A DNA stretch of 64,000 nt from Acinetobacter corruptisaponis. Its GTDB lineage: Bacteria > Pseudomonadota > Gammaproteobacteria > Pseudomonadales > Moraxellaceae. Under the pieces are notes generated by a model. The model was not told the DNA's origin. It made no database searches and saw only the letters and a program-made list of their open reading frames with translations. Position numbers and translations under genes: made by a program. The stretch lies in assembly GCF_030053775.1 (NCBI RefSeq), contig NZ_CP125670.1:177358-241357 (forward strand), read 5' to 3'. This document shows positions 9,171 through 18,183 of the stretch, piece after piece. Position 1 is the stretch's first letter. Every line of letters begins with the position of its first letter.

Positions 9171-12100
9171 TCATACTCTCACAGAATTTTCTAACTCTGC
9201 GTTCACCTCAAGAGTGTTTTTAGCAGAATGTTTTGGTTTAAAAACATACTCACGCAAACTTTGCATGGTCTCTTTGTAACTTTGCAATATCTCTACCCTA
9301 TCTTGGCCAGAGGGTGTAATACCAGATCTTTCACCATTCGTTTTGGGATCTTCCATACATTGAACGATATAACCCACACTTACACCCTTTTCTTTAAAGA
9401 GATCCGTAACCAATGCTTCTCCACATCGTGCAAACTTCTCACAGGTTCTTGACCAGTAAGCATTAGCTGTAACATCGAGTAACCGAGCTTTACTTGCGAA
9501 ATTATTCTTATTAAACATCGCATCTAATGAAAGATCATTATTATTTTTTGATGAGTTAATTTTGAAAAATGCCTCTGCTCTATCAATCAAGATACGCAGT
9601 GATCTTTCTTTCATTTTATTATATTGAGGATCTGAATGCCGTATAAGTTCACTAATTGCTAAGGGTAAAATCTGGCTTTGAATTATTTGAAAAGCAACAG
9701 CATGTATTTCATTTTCAAGTCCTTTTACATTTCTGTGTAATCTGAGATGACTGTATAATTCTCTAGTAGAGGCTATACTCTCCTGTCCAACTTCATTTTT
9801 AGCTCTCAATAACCGATTACTTTCCTCAGTTATCGGATTTGATAACGTATATCTTCCAAAAGAGATATTGTCTTTTCTCAATGCAGCTCCAATAGCACGA
9901 TACATACTAGCAGTATTAGACTGATGCAAACGAAGATCAGGTATAAATAAGGGATTTTTATAATGTTGATCCAATTCTATTGTTTTAAGTCTATAAAGAC
10001 TATCAACAATCTCACTCATCGTTTTATTCAGAAATTGAGCAGCATCATCTTTGCCAATTTCTCTAACAGCATTAATTAATTGGTCTTTTTTTATTATTAA
10101 TCTCTGTAATGAGTTTTCAATCACTTCCTCAGAACGTACTTTAATTAGATTTATACCCTCTTTAGTGAATATTTCATCAGCTTCCATTTTGCCATTCAAT
10201 TTTTTTTGCAAATTATAAAAGGACTTAAGTATTGGGTTTGAATCAATAATATATTTTGAACTTTCATAATCAACATCTGCCATGAGTTCACTCAAATAAT
10301 AATTTTTCTCTACAGCATTAAAACTACCACTTTTGTAAACTAACTTTTTCGTTTGTTCCTCTAAAACCCTCGCAGCATAGTGATCTAATGAGTGAAACCA
10401 TTCATGTGATACTGAACCTGCACCACGTACTTTTGTTAAATTAAATATTTGACTATAAGGCTCATAATGCGCTGCTGCTGCACCTCTGCCTGCTCTACCT
10501 CTTGCACCGAATGCTATTGCCAATTCACCATTAAATGAAATATCAGAGTCAGTCAAGTTCAATACATTTTTTAGCTCACTTAAGCCATCATAAGTAATGT
10601 TTAGTAGTTCCTGTCTTTCATTTTGTGTAACCCAATTACCAAATTGCACAGCTCGAAATGCGAAATTCCTACCAAAGTCATCGACTGTAACATCCTCACT
10701 ATTTCTATAGTCAGTTGATGTTTCGTGTGTCAAATTCTGGAGAATCTGAGGATACCTAAGATCTAGACGTTCTGGTTGATCTTGCTTGATTTGCTTTTTA
10801 TACTCTAAATCAAATCTTTCAGTGATTTTTATACTGCTTTCTGAAATGACATTATCCGATTTATTTTCTAAGTCATTTAATTCTAGATCCTTATAATTTG
10901 GATCATAACTTGCTCTAAAATATGAAATCTCTTTTTCAGGTGTTATATTTTTTTGAATTTCTAGACTTAAATTAAGCTTTTCTATAACTTTCTGGATTTG
11001 ATCTTTGAAACCACTCCCATTCCTTATAATTTGAAAAAACCCATCTTGGCCTGTAACTTTCTCGAATGTATAAAAAGCATTTTCCAATTTAGCATGAGGA
11101 GGTATTTCATATTTTGAAAGTTGATTTGTATGATTAATCTCTCCTCCAGTTTCAACATATCTTCTAAAGTAGATCTCATCTATTTCAGAAGTATCCTCAT
11201 TTATGGTATTCACCATAACTTTTATTGAACCGACTTTTACGTCTTCAAGAAAAGACATTGTTTTTGATAAGTTTGAGGATTTTCTATTTACTCCTTTAAT
11301 GAACTCTCGGATGTTAGACCGAGATGAATCATTAAATTCTGGCGACTCAGGATCTAGATCATCAAAGTAAAACTGTTGTGGATTTGAAGCTACTTTATCT
11401 ATAACATTCTTATAGTTTACAAGCATGTTAGTCATAGCTGATAATGGGTAGCGATCATGTAAATCAATACCTGCTTGAATAATTTCCTTAAAATGTCCAA
11501 CAAACTTTGAATAGTCTTTTAATCTTTGAATGAAAATTTCTGGTTTATTTTTATCAATTTTAGCCATACTCAATTTATTTGGGATCATATTGTAAATTGA
11601 TTGTGCAAAAAAGAATAATTCATTCGATTTATCCTCCAACTGAGGCAATGTCTCTTTTTTGAAGTTCCACAAAGAGCTTTTTTTATATTTATCAACTAAT
11701 ATTTCAAAAGAATGATTTCTATCTTTTTCTATCTCAAGTAATGTTGAATCTCTATTTTCGTAAAAGTGCTTTCGTGCACCAAAAACATTTTCGCCATAAT
11801 CTTCAATTCTATCGGCAGTCCTGTTCTTCCCTTTCTCTATTGTTTCTATGACAACATCCGTTGTCTTACTGTGTTCAATATTTTCAAAATTTTGCTGCTG
11901 TTTTTTTATTAATTCTAATTTGTTCGAGTCTAACTCGTTATAAATATCAATTTTATGAATGTATGCTAAAAGAGTTTCTAACTTCTGGTTGCTATTGTTT
12001 ATCCCTACATCCGCTAGTTCAGCTTTAAATTGATGAGATAACACATCCACATAGTCTTTTTCGTGAAATTTCTTAATTTCCAACAGAAGTGAATCTATGA

Positions 12101-12938
12101 ATTCCTCATCAGGGCTTTCAATAAAATTTTTCAAATTCTGCGTTATCTTCGCAATTTCAGGCAAAGCATTTTGTACCTTTATTGCTTCCTGCCATGAATC
12201 CGCTGAATACTCTAATATTTCAGGTGTTTCTTTTATATTTGATATAGCTAATAGCGTCTTATTCTCCATAACACTTACAGGCAGAACAAAAGATAAATCT
12301 GCTTTTTTAAATGCAGATTCAGGAAATCCTAAGTTCATTAGCATTGATCTATCAGATGTGATAACTCCAAAAATCTTACTATCGTATCCATATTTTTTTA
12401 ATGTATCTATTGGCAACGGGTTTTCAAAAGATAAATCTATGAATCGTTCATCCTTATTTTTATTAAACTCATTAAATTGTTTTTCAATGTCTGCAAAGCT
12501 TTCAAGTTTGAACTTCTCTGCATAAACCTTTGAATCAACAAACCAGAATTCTTTTTGTGTATTTTGACTTTTTGAAAAGCTTAGCCACTGATCCTTATCA
12601 ATTTTCAATCTAGCTATCGCATTACTTTCAGGCATTTCAACAATATTAGAGTTATCTATATTTAGAAATTTTCTAAATAATGATGGTTGAATTTTATTGT
12701 CTGCTTTTACAAATTTAGGATAAGAATTCTCAGAATTAACACGATTAAAACCTATGGATTCCATGTGTAATTGAAATTGGTCTAGATCAAAAAAATGATT
12801 CAATCTTTTAATATCATTTATTGAGACAATAGCAAGTTTGTCACGATTTTTTGTCGGGTGTCTAAAACCAACATTTAGACCGTAATTTTCCAAGTTTAAC
12901 CATTTCATTTTACAATCCTCAATATGAAAAACTTTCAT
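9171..12938 (-). CDS. LPD1-type large polyvalent protein, metallopeptidase-like
   Basis: A 1255-residue cytoplasmic protein. Around residues 810-860 the sequence contains GARGRAGRGAAAAHYEP, then INLTK-like and GAGSVSHEWFHSLDHYA. That is the pattern of the LPD1 (large polyvalent protein-associated domain 1) family, with a zincin HExxH at H845-E-W-F-H849. The first ~800 residues are charged and largely helical with no recognised domain. Polyvalent proteins of this class are encoded by phages and conjugative elements and are thought to enter the recipient with the DNA to counter host functions; that role here is inference. The ATG lies inside a 13-bp-arm palindrome (12926-12953), which may control translation or transcription. 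Confidence 0.7.
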   Translation of the reverse strand: MKVFHIEDCKMKWLNLENYGLNVGFRHPTKNRDKLAIVSINDIKRLNHFFDLDQFQLHMESIGFNRVNSENSYPKFVKADNKIQPSLFRKFLNIDNSNIVEMPESNAIARLKIDKDQWLSFSKSQNTQKEFWFVDSKVYAEKFKLESFADIEKQFNEFNKNKDERFIDLSFENPLPIDTLKKYGYDSKIFGVITSDRSMLMNLGFPESAFKKADLSFVLPVSVMENKTLLAISNIKETPEILEYSADSWQEAIKVQNALPEIAKITQNLKNFIESPDEEFIDSLLLEIKKFHEKDYVDVLSHQFKAELADVGINNSNQKLETLLAYIHKIDIYNELDSNKLELIKKQQQNFENIEHSKTTDVVIETIEKGKNRTADRIEDYGENVFGARKHFYENRDSTLLEIEKDRNHSFEILVDKYKKSSLWNFKKETLPQLEDKSNELFFFAQSIYNMIPNKLSMAKIDKNKPEIFIQRLKDYSKFVGHFKEIIQAGIDLHDRYPLSAMTNMLVNYKNVIDKVASNPQQFYFDDLDPESPEFNDSSRSNIREFIKGVNRKSSNLSKTMSFLEDVKVGSIKVMVNTINEDTSEIDEIYFRRYVETGGEINHTNQLSKYEIPPHAKLENAFYTFEKVTGQDGFFQIIRNGSGFKDQIQKVIEKLNLSLEIQKNITPEKEISYFRASYDPNYKDLELNDLENKSDNVISESSIKITERFDLEYKKQIKQDQPERLDLRYPQILQNLTHETSTDYRNSEDVTVDDFGRNFAFRAVQFGNWVTQNERQELLNITYDGLSELKNVLNLTDSDISFNGELAIAFGARGRAGRGAAAAHYEPYSQIFNLTKVRGAGSVSHEWFHSLDHYAARVLEEQTKKLVYKSGSFNAVEKNYYLSELMADVDYESSKYIIDSNPILKSFYNLQKKLNGKMEADEIFTKEGINLIKVRSEEVIENSLQRLIIKKDQLINAVREIGKDDAAQFLNKTMSEIVDSLYRLKTIELDQHYKNPLFIPDLRLHQSNTASMYRAIGAALRKDNISFGRYTLSNPITEESNRLLRAKNEVGQESIASTRELYSHLRLHRNVKGLENEIHAVAFQIIQSQILPLAISELIRHSDPQYNKMKERSLRILIDRAEAFFKINSSKNNNDLSLDAMFNKNNFASKARLLDVTANAYWSRTCEKFARCGEALVTDLFKEKGVSVGYIVQCMEDPKTNGERSGITPSGQDRVEILQSYKETMQSLREYVFKPKHSAKNTLEVNAELENSVRV

Positions 12939-12953
12939 TTATGAAAGTTTTTC
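12926..12953. promoter_or_regulatory. Perfect palindrome covering the start of the LPD1 gene
   Basis: GAAAAACTTTCAT, TT, ATGAAAGTTTTTC: 13-bp perfect arms. The start codon (12938-12936) lies at the inner end of one arm. The same core recurs at 20556-20587 inside a coding sequence, and a shorter form at 12986-13005. It may be an operator or an mRNA hairpin hiding the start codon. Confidence 0.6.
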
Positions 12954-12985
12954 AAAATCTCAATCTGGTTCAACCACCCTCAAAT

Positions 12986-13005
12986 ATCTTTCATAAATGA
13001 AAGAT
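12986..13005. promoter_or_regulatory. Related palindrome upstream of the LPD1 gene
   Basis: ATCTTTCAT, AA, ATGAAAGAT: perfect 9-bp arms sharing the CTTTCAT-NN-ATGAAAG core with 12926-12953. It lies in the 76-bp gap after the 378-residue gene, so it could also act as a weak terminator. Confidence 0.5.
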
Positions 13006-13014
13006 TTCTAAAGT

Positions 13015-14151
13015 TTACTTTGGAGCTGTTGCTGAACCTGCTAGATTTTTATTGGTCAAAGAATTAACTTTCTTATTTTCTTGTGATACTAAAGAAGCAA
13101 GCATAGATTCGATACGTTCATTTTGCGCATGTTTATTACCCATTATTGCAAGCTCCAAAGCTCCCTCTTTAAGAATTTCAACTAAAACTCCACGTTCAGT
13201 CTGTCCCACTAAACTTCGATTCCAGTTCTTATATTCCTCACCATGACCAAGATAACGATCTACTTGCTCACGATATTGTTGTCTTAAAGGTTTTACGGGT
13301 TGACCAGACTCAGTTCCATTTGGTGTAGCCGTAAATTCTGACTGAATAGCCATAAGAGAGTTAAGCGCAGGTGAAATTACAGCATCTTTTTCAAATTTTT
13401 GACGTAAATATTCCTGACCTCTAGGAGTTTTAGCTGCTGTAGCACTTAATGGTGCATCTGGAAGACCAACCATATTATTAATAAAACTGGTTTTAGCCAT
13501 AGCGTATTTATCTGTAGATGATGAATACTCAAATAGCGTAGAGGCTTGTAAATTTGCTCCTTGCATTTCACCTACACTCAAACAGAGACCTGCTGCTGCT
13601 TGTTCGGATGTGCAGAAATAATCGTGGTGAAGCTTCAAAGCTTCATCTTGTGCTTTTATGGGATTTGCAAACTTTCCTGTTCCTGCTGTAACGTTCTGGA
13701 AAACCATATCAGCTCTTATTTCTTTATCCTTTTCCTGTGTCTCAGTGATAGTTCTACGTTCATTCAATACTAGACATGGGTTGTAACCTTGACCAGCTGC
13801 TCCATAATTGAGAGCTGTATCTTTAATTCTGTCTGATTGTTTCATTGCCCCAATTGCACTCGCTGTTGTACGTGCAATTTCCATATCTGCATGTGCAATA
13901 TTAGAAGCATTTACAGCTTCTTGTTGAGTTTGAACTCCAATTGCCCCAAGTATCATACTTCGTTCGAGTTGCAATGCAGAACTTACAGATGTATCTAATG
14001 TATTTAAACCTGTAGTGAATGTTGCTTTGAGCTGTGCAAAGCCTGTACTCATTTGAGTTAAAAATGTAGGTGTCATATAAGGTGGACAGTAATATGCAGC
14101 TACAGATGTACTAAATAAGCAAAGTGCCAAGAATCCAGTTTTACGATTCAT
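13015..14151 (-). CDS. Exported protein, member of a three-gene paralogous set
   Basis: A 378-residue protein with a clear signal peptide (cleavage likely after SVAA near residue 19). It is paralogous to the next two genes upstream: shared blocks include YGAAGQGYNPC, the cysteine-containing YFCTSEQAAAGLC, TPRGQEYL and, near the C-terminus, GVLVEILKEGA. The conserved cysteines suggest periplasmic disulfides. The genes sit in a transfer block with DotA/TraY and M23 genes, so they may be periplasmic parts of the channel, for instance occupying the place of IcmX/TraW-like proteins; I could not establish homology to those. The spacing to the next gene is 9 bases. Confidence 0.65.
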   Translation of the reverse strand: MNRKTGFLALCLFSTSVAAYYCPPYMTPTFLTQMSTGFAQLKATFTTGLNTLDTSVSSALQLERSMILGAIGVQTQQEAVNASNIAHADMEIARTTASAIGAMKQSDRIKDTALNYGAAGQGYNPCLVLNERRTITETQEKDKEIRADMVFQNVTAGTGKFANPIKAQDEALKLHHDYFCTSEQAAAGLCLSVGEMQGANLQASTLFEYSSSTDKYAMAKTSFINNMVGLPDAPLSATAAKTPRGQEYLRQKFEKDAVISPALNSLMAIQSEFTATPNGTESGQPVKPLRQQYREQVDRYLGHGEEYKNWNRSLVGQTERGVLVEILKEGALELAIMGNKHAQNERIESMLASLVSQENKKVNSLTNKNLAGSATAPK

Positions 14152-14160
14152 ATTATTCTC

Positions 14161-15285
14161 CTAAGATCGGCCTGCAATAGACTGATAGCTTTTCTTAGTT
14201 TTACTATTCGCTTCATCTGCGCTGATTAAAAGCAGTGATGCAAGATTACCCTCAAGTCGAAGACCACGTTCATAATCCTCATTTAAGAGCCAAATATTTG
14301 CACCTTTCTGGCGTGCCATCTCAACCAATAATCCTCGTGTACTTTGATTCATCATTGTAGCCTGCCATTTCTTTGCTTCTTCCGTGCCATAGTATCGACC
14401 TATGACATCATCGATCATCTGGTTAGGTGATCGCAGCTCACCATTTTCATTTTTTATCGTTTGAAGATTAGCAGCATCAATTGATGCTAAAGAATAGGCA
14501 GGAAAGGCTTGTAAAGCTGTTTTGCGGTTCAAAGCAAATAAGTATTGTTGACCTCTAGGTGTCATCCCGTTGACGCTATTCAATGCTACATCTGGAGCAC
14601 CTAAAATATTTCCACGTAAACTTCTACGTGCCTCAGCTTCTAAACTATTCGTTTTGGCAGGTTGGAATAGTAAAGCTGCATTGGTGTCGCCACCTGCAAG
14701 CTTACTTACAGTACATAAACCTTTTGCAGCTTCTTCTGCTGTACAAAAAAGTTCACGATGACGTTGAATAGTCTCTTTATTAACTTGATTTATATCGTGT
14801 ACTAATCGCCCTGTACCCGTACTGGTATTATTAACCATTTTTGCAGCGAGCTTTTGCGATTCGTTTTTACCATTACTTAGTGTTGCATTACCAACAAGAA
14901 CTTTACAAGTATTATAGCCTTGACCCGTTGATCCATAACTTAGAACAGTATCAATAATCTTATCTTGTTGACCTATTGCTTGGATCGCTGTTGCCAAGCC
15001 TTGTGCTGCAATTTTTCTTGCATCAATTACTTGTGTTGCACCTGCACTTGATTGAGTAACTGCTACACTAATTGCTGAAGAAATCTGTCTAGTATTTTCC
15101 TGAATGGCATAAAGCAAGTTCGCTTGTGTAGTAGCGAAATTGGTTGTCATGGTCGCACTTAATGTTTGCACTTGAGACTGAAATTGAGGCGATACGACTT
15201 CATATTGAAGATTTGCATTTGCATTTGCTTCATAAAATGGAATGGCTAAAAGGGAAGTTGTAATTAGTAATTTGATTGATTTCAT
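14161..15285 (-). CDS. Exported protein, second paralogue
   Basis: A 374-residue protein with a signal peptide (core LLITTSLLAIPF, Ala-rich cut near residue 24). It matches the 378-residue neighbour along its whole length: YGSTGQGYNTC, LFCTAEEAAKGLC, TPRGQQYLFAL and TRGLLVEMARQKGA. An N-terminal helical region with many Ser/Thr/Gln follows the signal. Only 3 bases separate it from the upstream paralogue. Function is unknown; a periplasmic transfer-channel role is inferred from its neighbours. Confidence 0.65.
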   Translation of the reverse strand: MKSIKLLITTSLLAIPFYEANANANLQYEVVSPQFQSQVQTLSATMTTNFATTQANLLYAIQENTRQISSAISVAVTQSSAGATQVIDARKIAAQGLATAIQAIGQQDKIIDTVLSYGSTGQGYNTCKVLVGNATLSNGKNESQKLAAKMVNNTSTGTGRLVHDINQVNKETIQRHRELFCTAEEAAKGLCTVSKLAGGDTNAALLFQPAKTNSLEAEARRSLRGNILGAPDVALNSVNGMTPRGQQYLFALNRKTALQAFPAYSLASIDAANLQTIKNENGELRSPNQMIDDVIGRYYGTEEAKKWQATMMNQSTRGLLVEMARQKGANIWLLNEDYERGLRLEGNLASLLLISADEANSKTKKSYQSIAGRS

Positions 15286-15288
15286 TTT

Positions 15289-16029
15289 TTATTGACCTCC
15301 AACATTGTAAGGAAGTCTTTGAGAGACTTGATTACTTAAGACAAAAGCCGACAAACTATTACCCGAAGTACGTGTTATATAGTCGATTTGTTTACTGATA
15401 CATTGTGCATTTGAACAAATATCTTGTGCGGAATAGCGGTTATCAACAATATTCGCAATATAGTCTGTTGCAGCCTTATGTGTATCTGATTGCAATTTAT
15501 TATGGTTGAATACCAGTGAATAATTAGAATCACCGCTTTGCAAACCATTAGGTAATATTGAACAAATCCCCATGTTAGCTTCTGCAATACTGCAATAATT
15601 TTTATGTCTTTCAATTCTGTTCGCTTCAGCTTCAGATGAATTACTCATCATCACTTTCATAAAGTTGGAAACCATGTCTCTTGCATAGATTGATGATTGA
15701 ACTAACTTAATTTTCTCAGCTTGCTGATTGGCAAAAACCACACAAGATGTTGTCTGTGAACTTCCTAGACGACCTGCATCATCAACCATAAATTTTAACA
15801 GGCGATCAGACATATTAATTGCACCAATTGCCGTAGCAAGGGCTTGATGCGCATTCTTTGCTGATTCTGCTTGTTGTTGTGATCCAATTGCTTTTTGCTG
15901 TGTTAAAACACTGTAAGCACCTTTAACCTGCTGAGTAAGCAGGTTATAACTATTCTCAGCCTGCACAGCGAAGCTGTGCGAAGAAATGGAAAGCAAGGAC
16001 AATAAAAGTAGATTACGATTTATAATCAT
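15289..16029 (-). CDS. Exported protein, third and shorter paralogue
   Basis: A 246-residue protein with a signal peptide (LLLLSLLSISSHSFA). It keeps the central part of the family (LATAIGAINMSDR, a Cys after the GR/TS region, NYCSIAEANMGICS) but lacks the C-terminal third of its two larger neighbours and ends after a different tail. It is probably the oldest split of the family or a shortened partner. It is co-transcribed with them, 11 bases after the upstream gene's stop. Confidence 0.6.
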   Translation of the reverse strand: MIINRNLLLLSLLSISSHSFAVQAENSYNLLTQQVKGAYSVLTQQKAIGSQQQAESAKNAHQALATAIGAINMSDRLLKFMVDDAGRLGSSQTTSCVVFANQQAEKIKLVQSSIYARDMVSNFMKVMMSNSSEAEANRIERHKNYCSIAEANMGICSILPNGLQSGDSNYSLVFNHNKLQSDTHKAATDYIANIVDNRYSAQDICSNAQCISKQIDYITRTSGNSLSAFVLSNQVSQRLPYNVGGQ

Positions 16030-16040
16030 TTATTGCCTCC

Positions 16041-17075
16041 TTAATTTCCGAATATGGAATCAAAGATAGAAGATTTACTACCTGAGCTAGTATTATTCTG
16101 TGTCTGATTTCCTTGAGTACTAGCAGCTAAGTTACCTGTACTTGCAGTAGCGGTAGGGTTAGTAGCATTACTCCATGTATTACCATTTGATCCACCAGTT
16201 GTATTCGTTCCAGTTGGGTTGGTCATACCGCCAATAGAATTATTCACTGAATTTTGAACATTCTTTAAATCAGTATTAAATTGCGTTGTTTCTGTTGGGA
16301 AAACATTTACTGATTGACCAGTCGGAGCTTGAGTTTTATAGATGTCCGCTAATTCTGGATCAATCTTACCTAAACCTCCAGTTACAGCCCCTTGAACCGC
16401 ACCATTTAGATCAATAGTTCCGTTTTTATTAATGATGTCAATTGCGTTGTTTAAAGGCTCAAGAGCTTTTTTCGTTGCTTCATTTACCATCGTACAAACT
16501 TTACGTGTAGCGTAAGCTCTTAGTGCTGCAATCGCAGCTGCTTTCATACCACTGAAATCTGGAATAGCAATTGAAAGGTCTATCATTTTCGTAATATCAG
16601 AGAAACAGCTAGATCCTGAAGAACCTCCTGAGCTACCATTAAATAGAGCATCAATGTCTACTGGAGCAGTATTAAGAATTTGACGATTCTTAATTACTTC
16701 TTGTTGTGTCCAAGCAATACTACCTTGCGTATTAGCATCACCACATCCAACCGCTGCTGTATTGATTGCAGACTGTGCAGCTGCGGAGTTATCGTCAGCA
16801 ACGAAAGGGGAGGAGGTAATAGTTGGGATATTTGAAGTAACGGTATTTGTATAACTATTTCCCACTGTTGAGGACTGCTGATTAATTGACTCGACATTAC
16901 TTTGAGTAGATCCAAGCGAGTTTAGACCAGTATTCGATGCAATTGATGAGATTGATGTAGCAGTTGCTAAACCAAAACATACACCTATAACCAGACTTCT
17001 TAATTGTAATCCGTGATTACTAGAAGAAATCTTGGTAACAAGTTCTTTACGTTTAAAAGTAGAGGCTTTTTTCAT
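16041..17075 (-). CDS. Exported low-complexity protein of the transfer block
   Basis: A protein of about 344 residues. GTG at 17084 opens the frame, but TAGGTG lies 6 bases before the ATG at 17075, which is preferred. A basic N-terminus is followed by one hydrophobic segment (about residues 26-46), so it is exported or anchored once. Ser/Thr/Asn/Gly-rich stretches flank a central helical domain with a Cys-containing motif (ATRKVCTMVNEATKKAL) that resembles small periplasmic components of conjugation systems. Homology to a named Tra protein is not established. Confidence 0.55.
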   Translation of the reverse strand: MKKASTFKRKELVTKISSSNHGLQLRSLVIGVCFGLATATSISSIASNTGLNSLGSTQSNVESINQQSSTVGNSYTNTVTSNIPTITSSPFVADDNSAAAQSAINTAAVGCGDANTQGSIAWTQQEVIKNRQILNTAPVDIDALFNGSSGGSSGSSCFSDITKMIDLSIAIPDFSGMKAAAIAALRAYATRKVCTMVNEATKKALEPLNNAIDIINKNGTIDLNGAVQGAVTGGLGKIDPELADIYKTQAPTGQSVNVFPTETTQFNTDLKNVQNSVNNSIGGMTNPTGTNTTGGSNGNTWSNATNPTATASTGNLAASTQGNQTQNNTSSGSKSSIFDSIFGN

Positions 17076-17090
17076 AGTAATCACCTAATT

Positions 17091-17678
17091 TCAAAAAGAT
17101 GGAAAAATATTATTGGATTTTGCGTATGCCAAGATGCCTTTAATTTCACTGACATTAATCGAGTCATACACTGAGATTGTTTGCCAATGCCGTATAAAGA
17201 ATAGAAGCCTTGCAAGAAATAACTGATCTGCTTTATTTTCAATAATCCAGACTATTAGATCAGTTAAATGCTGATTCACTTTTAAGAATTCGTTATTTGC
17301 TTTACTACTCGATATGACATTTCTGATGAAGTAGATGACATAAGAAAAAGGACTTGCTGAGAAAAAGTCATAGATAATGGGATATTCGATTTTATTAACA
17401 TTTTCTTTGCGGAATAGGTCAATAAATTTACTTAGATTTTTTATACACTTATCACTTACCTCAGTACTAATCGAAGTAAAATTAATGCCAAGTAAGTCAG
17501 ATTTTTCAGGCGTGAATTCAACCAACAAACCAAACGATTTAATTTGATCAGGTAAGCTTTCAAAACTGGAGGCAATAATAGTTTGTGATACATGAGTATC
17601 ATTAAGTGCATAGGCGCACACAAAGCGTAAGAGCGTGTCCAAATCTAATTGAACATTATCTATATTCAAGTTGTCCAT
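17091..17678 (-). CDS. Hypothetical protein
   Basis: About 195 residues, starting at the ATG at 17678 (a longer start at 17699 is possible). No domain recognised; acidic and helical with a mildly hydrophobic middle section. It sits between the 135-residue gene and the exported proteins, in the same orientation, with a gap of about 15 bases to the next start, so it is operonic. Confidence 0.5.
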   Translation of the reverse strand: MDNLNIDNVQLDLDTLLRFVCAYALNDTHVSQTIIASSFESLPDQIKSFGLLVEFTPEKSDLLGINFTSISTEVSDKCIKNLSKFIDLFRKENVNKIEYPIIYDFFSASPFSYVIYFIRNVISSSKANNEFLKVNQHLTDLIVWIIENKADQLFLARLLFFIRHWQTISVYDSINVSEIKGILAYAKSNNIFPSF

Positions 17679-17752
17679 TGTTATCCCAAATCTCATCAAG
17701 AGTATTTGTATATATTTGCTATATAGTAGTGGTTTTTAAAAATTTATTCAAT

Positions 17753-18157
17753 TCATTGAGAAATGCCAAAAACTCGCTGAAGACTATTTGCTATTGTTGT
17801 TAATGGGTATTTTCTTAATCTTAATTCTGCCGACTCCAATGTTAGGCAAAACTGCTCTTTGAGTTCATAAGCTCGAATTTGCAATTTGTATTGGTCTTCT
17901 AATCCTTTTAGTTTTTCTTCTCCGTAGGAAAACACAAGTAACCATTCAGAATCAGAAACCGTTATTATATCTACTTCCGCATAGTAGTTTTTGGCGACTC
18001 CAACCATCTTGATAGGATCTTCGTATACATCATTAAAGTCGTCCAAAACTGGTAAAACCTGTTCAGAAAACAAATCTTTTAACCAGTTGAGGTTTTCAAA
18101 ACCTAGAAACGCTGTCTTGTCTCTAAATTTAGTAATTGTTTCACTAGCTGAGTTCAT
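17753..18157 (-). CDS. Hypothetical protein
   Basis: A 134-residue protein. AGGAG lies 7 bases before the ATG at 18157 (a TTG one codon upstream is less likely). It is acidic, helical at both ends, with no recognised motif. It is followed by a 75-base AT-rich gap before the 195-residue gene. Confidence 0.55.
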   Translation of the reverse strand: MNSASETITKFRDKTAFLGFENLNWLKDLFSEQVLPVLDDFNDVYEDPIKMVGVAKNYYAEVDIITVSDSEWLLVFSYGEEKLKGLEDQYKLQIRAYELKEQFCLTLESAELRLRKYPLTTIANSLQRVFGISQ

Positions 18158-18183
18158 CAAGAATCTCCTAAAATTACATAATA

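Noticed and set aside
13015..16029. Naming the exported paralogues TraW/IcmX
   Set aside because: Position and export fit, but no diagnostic motif was seen, so no gene symbol is given.
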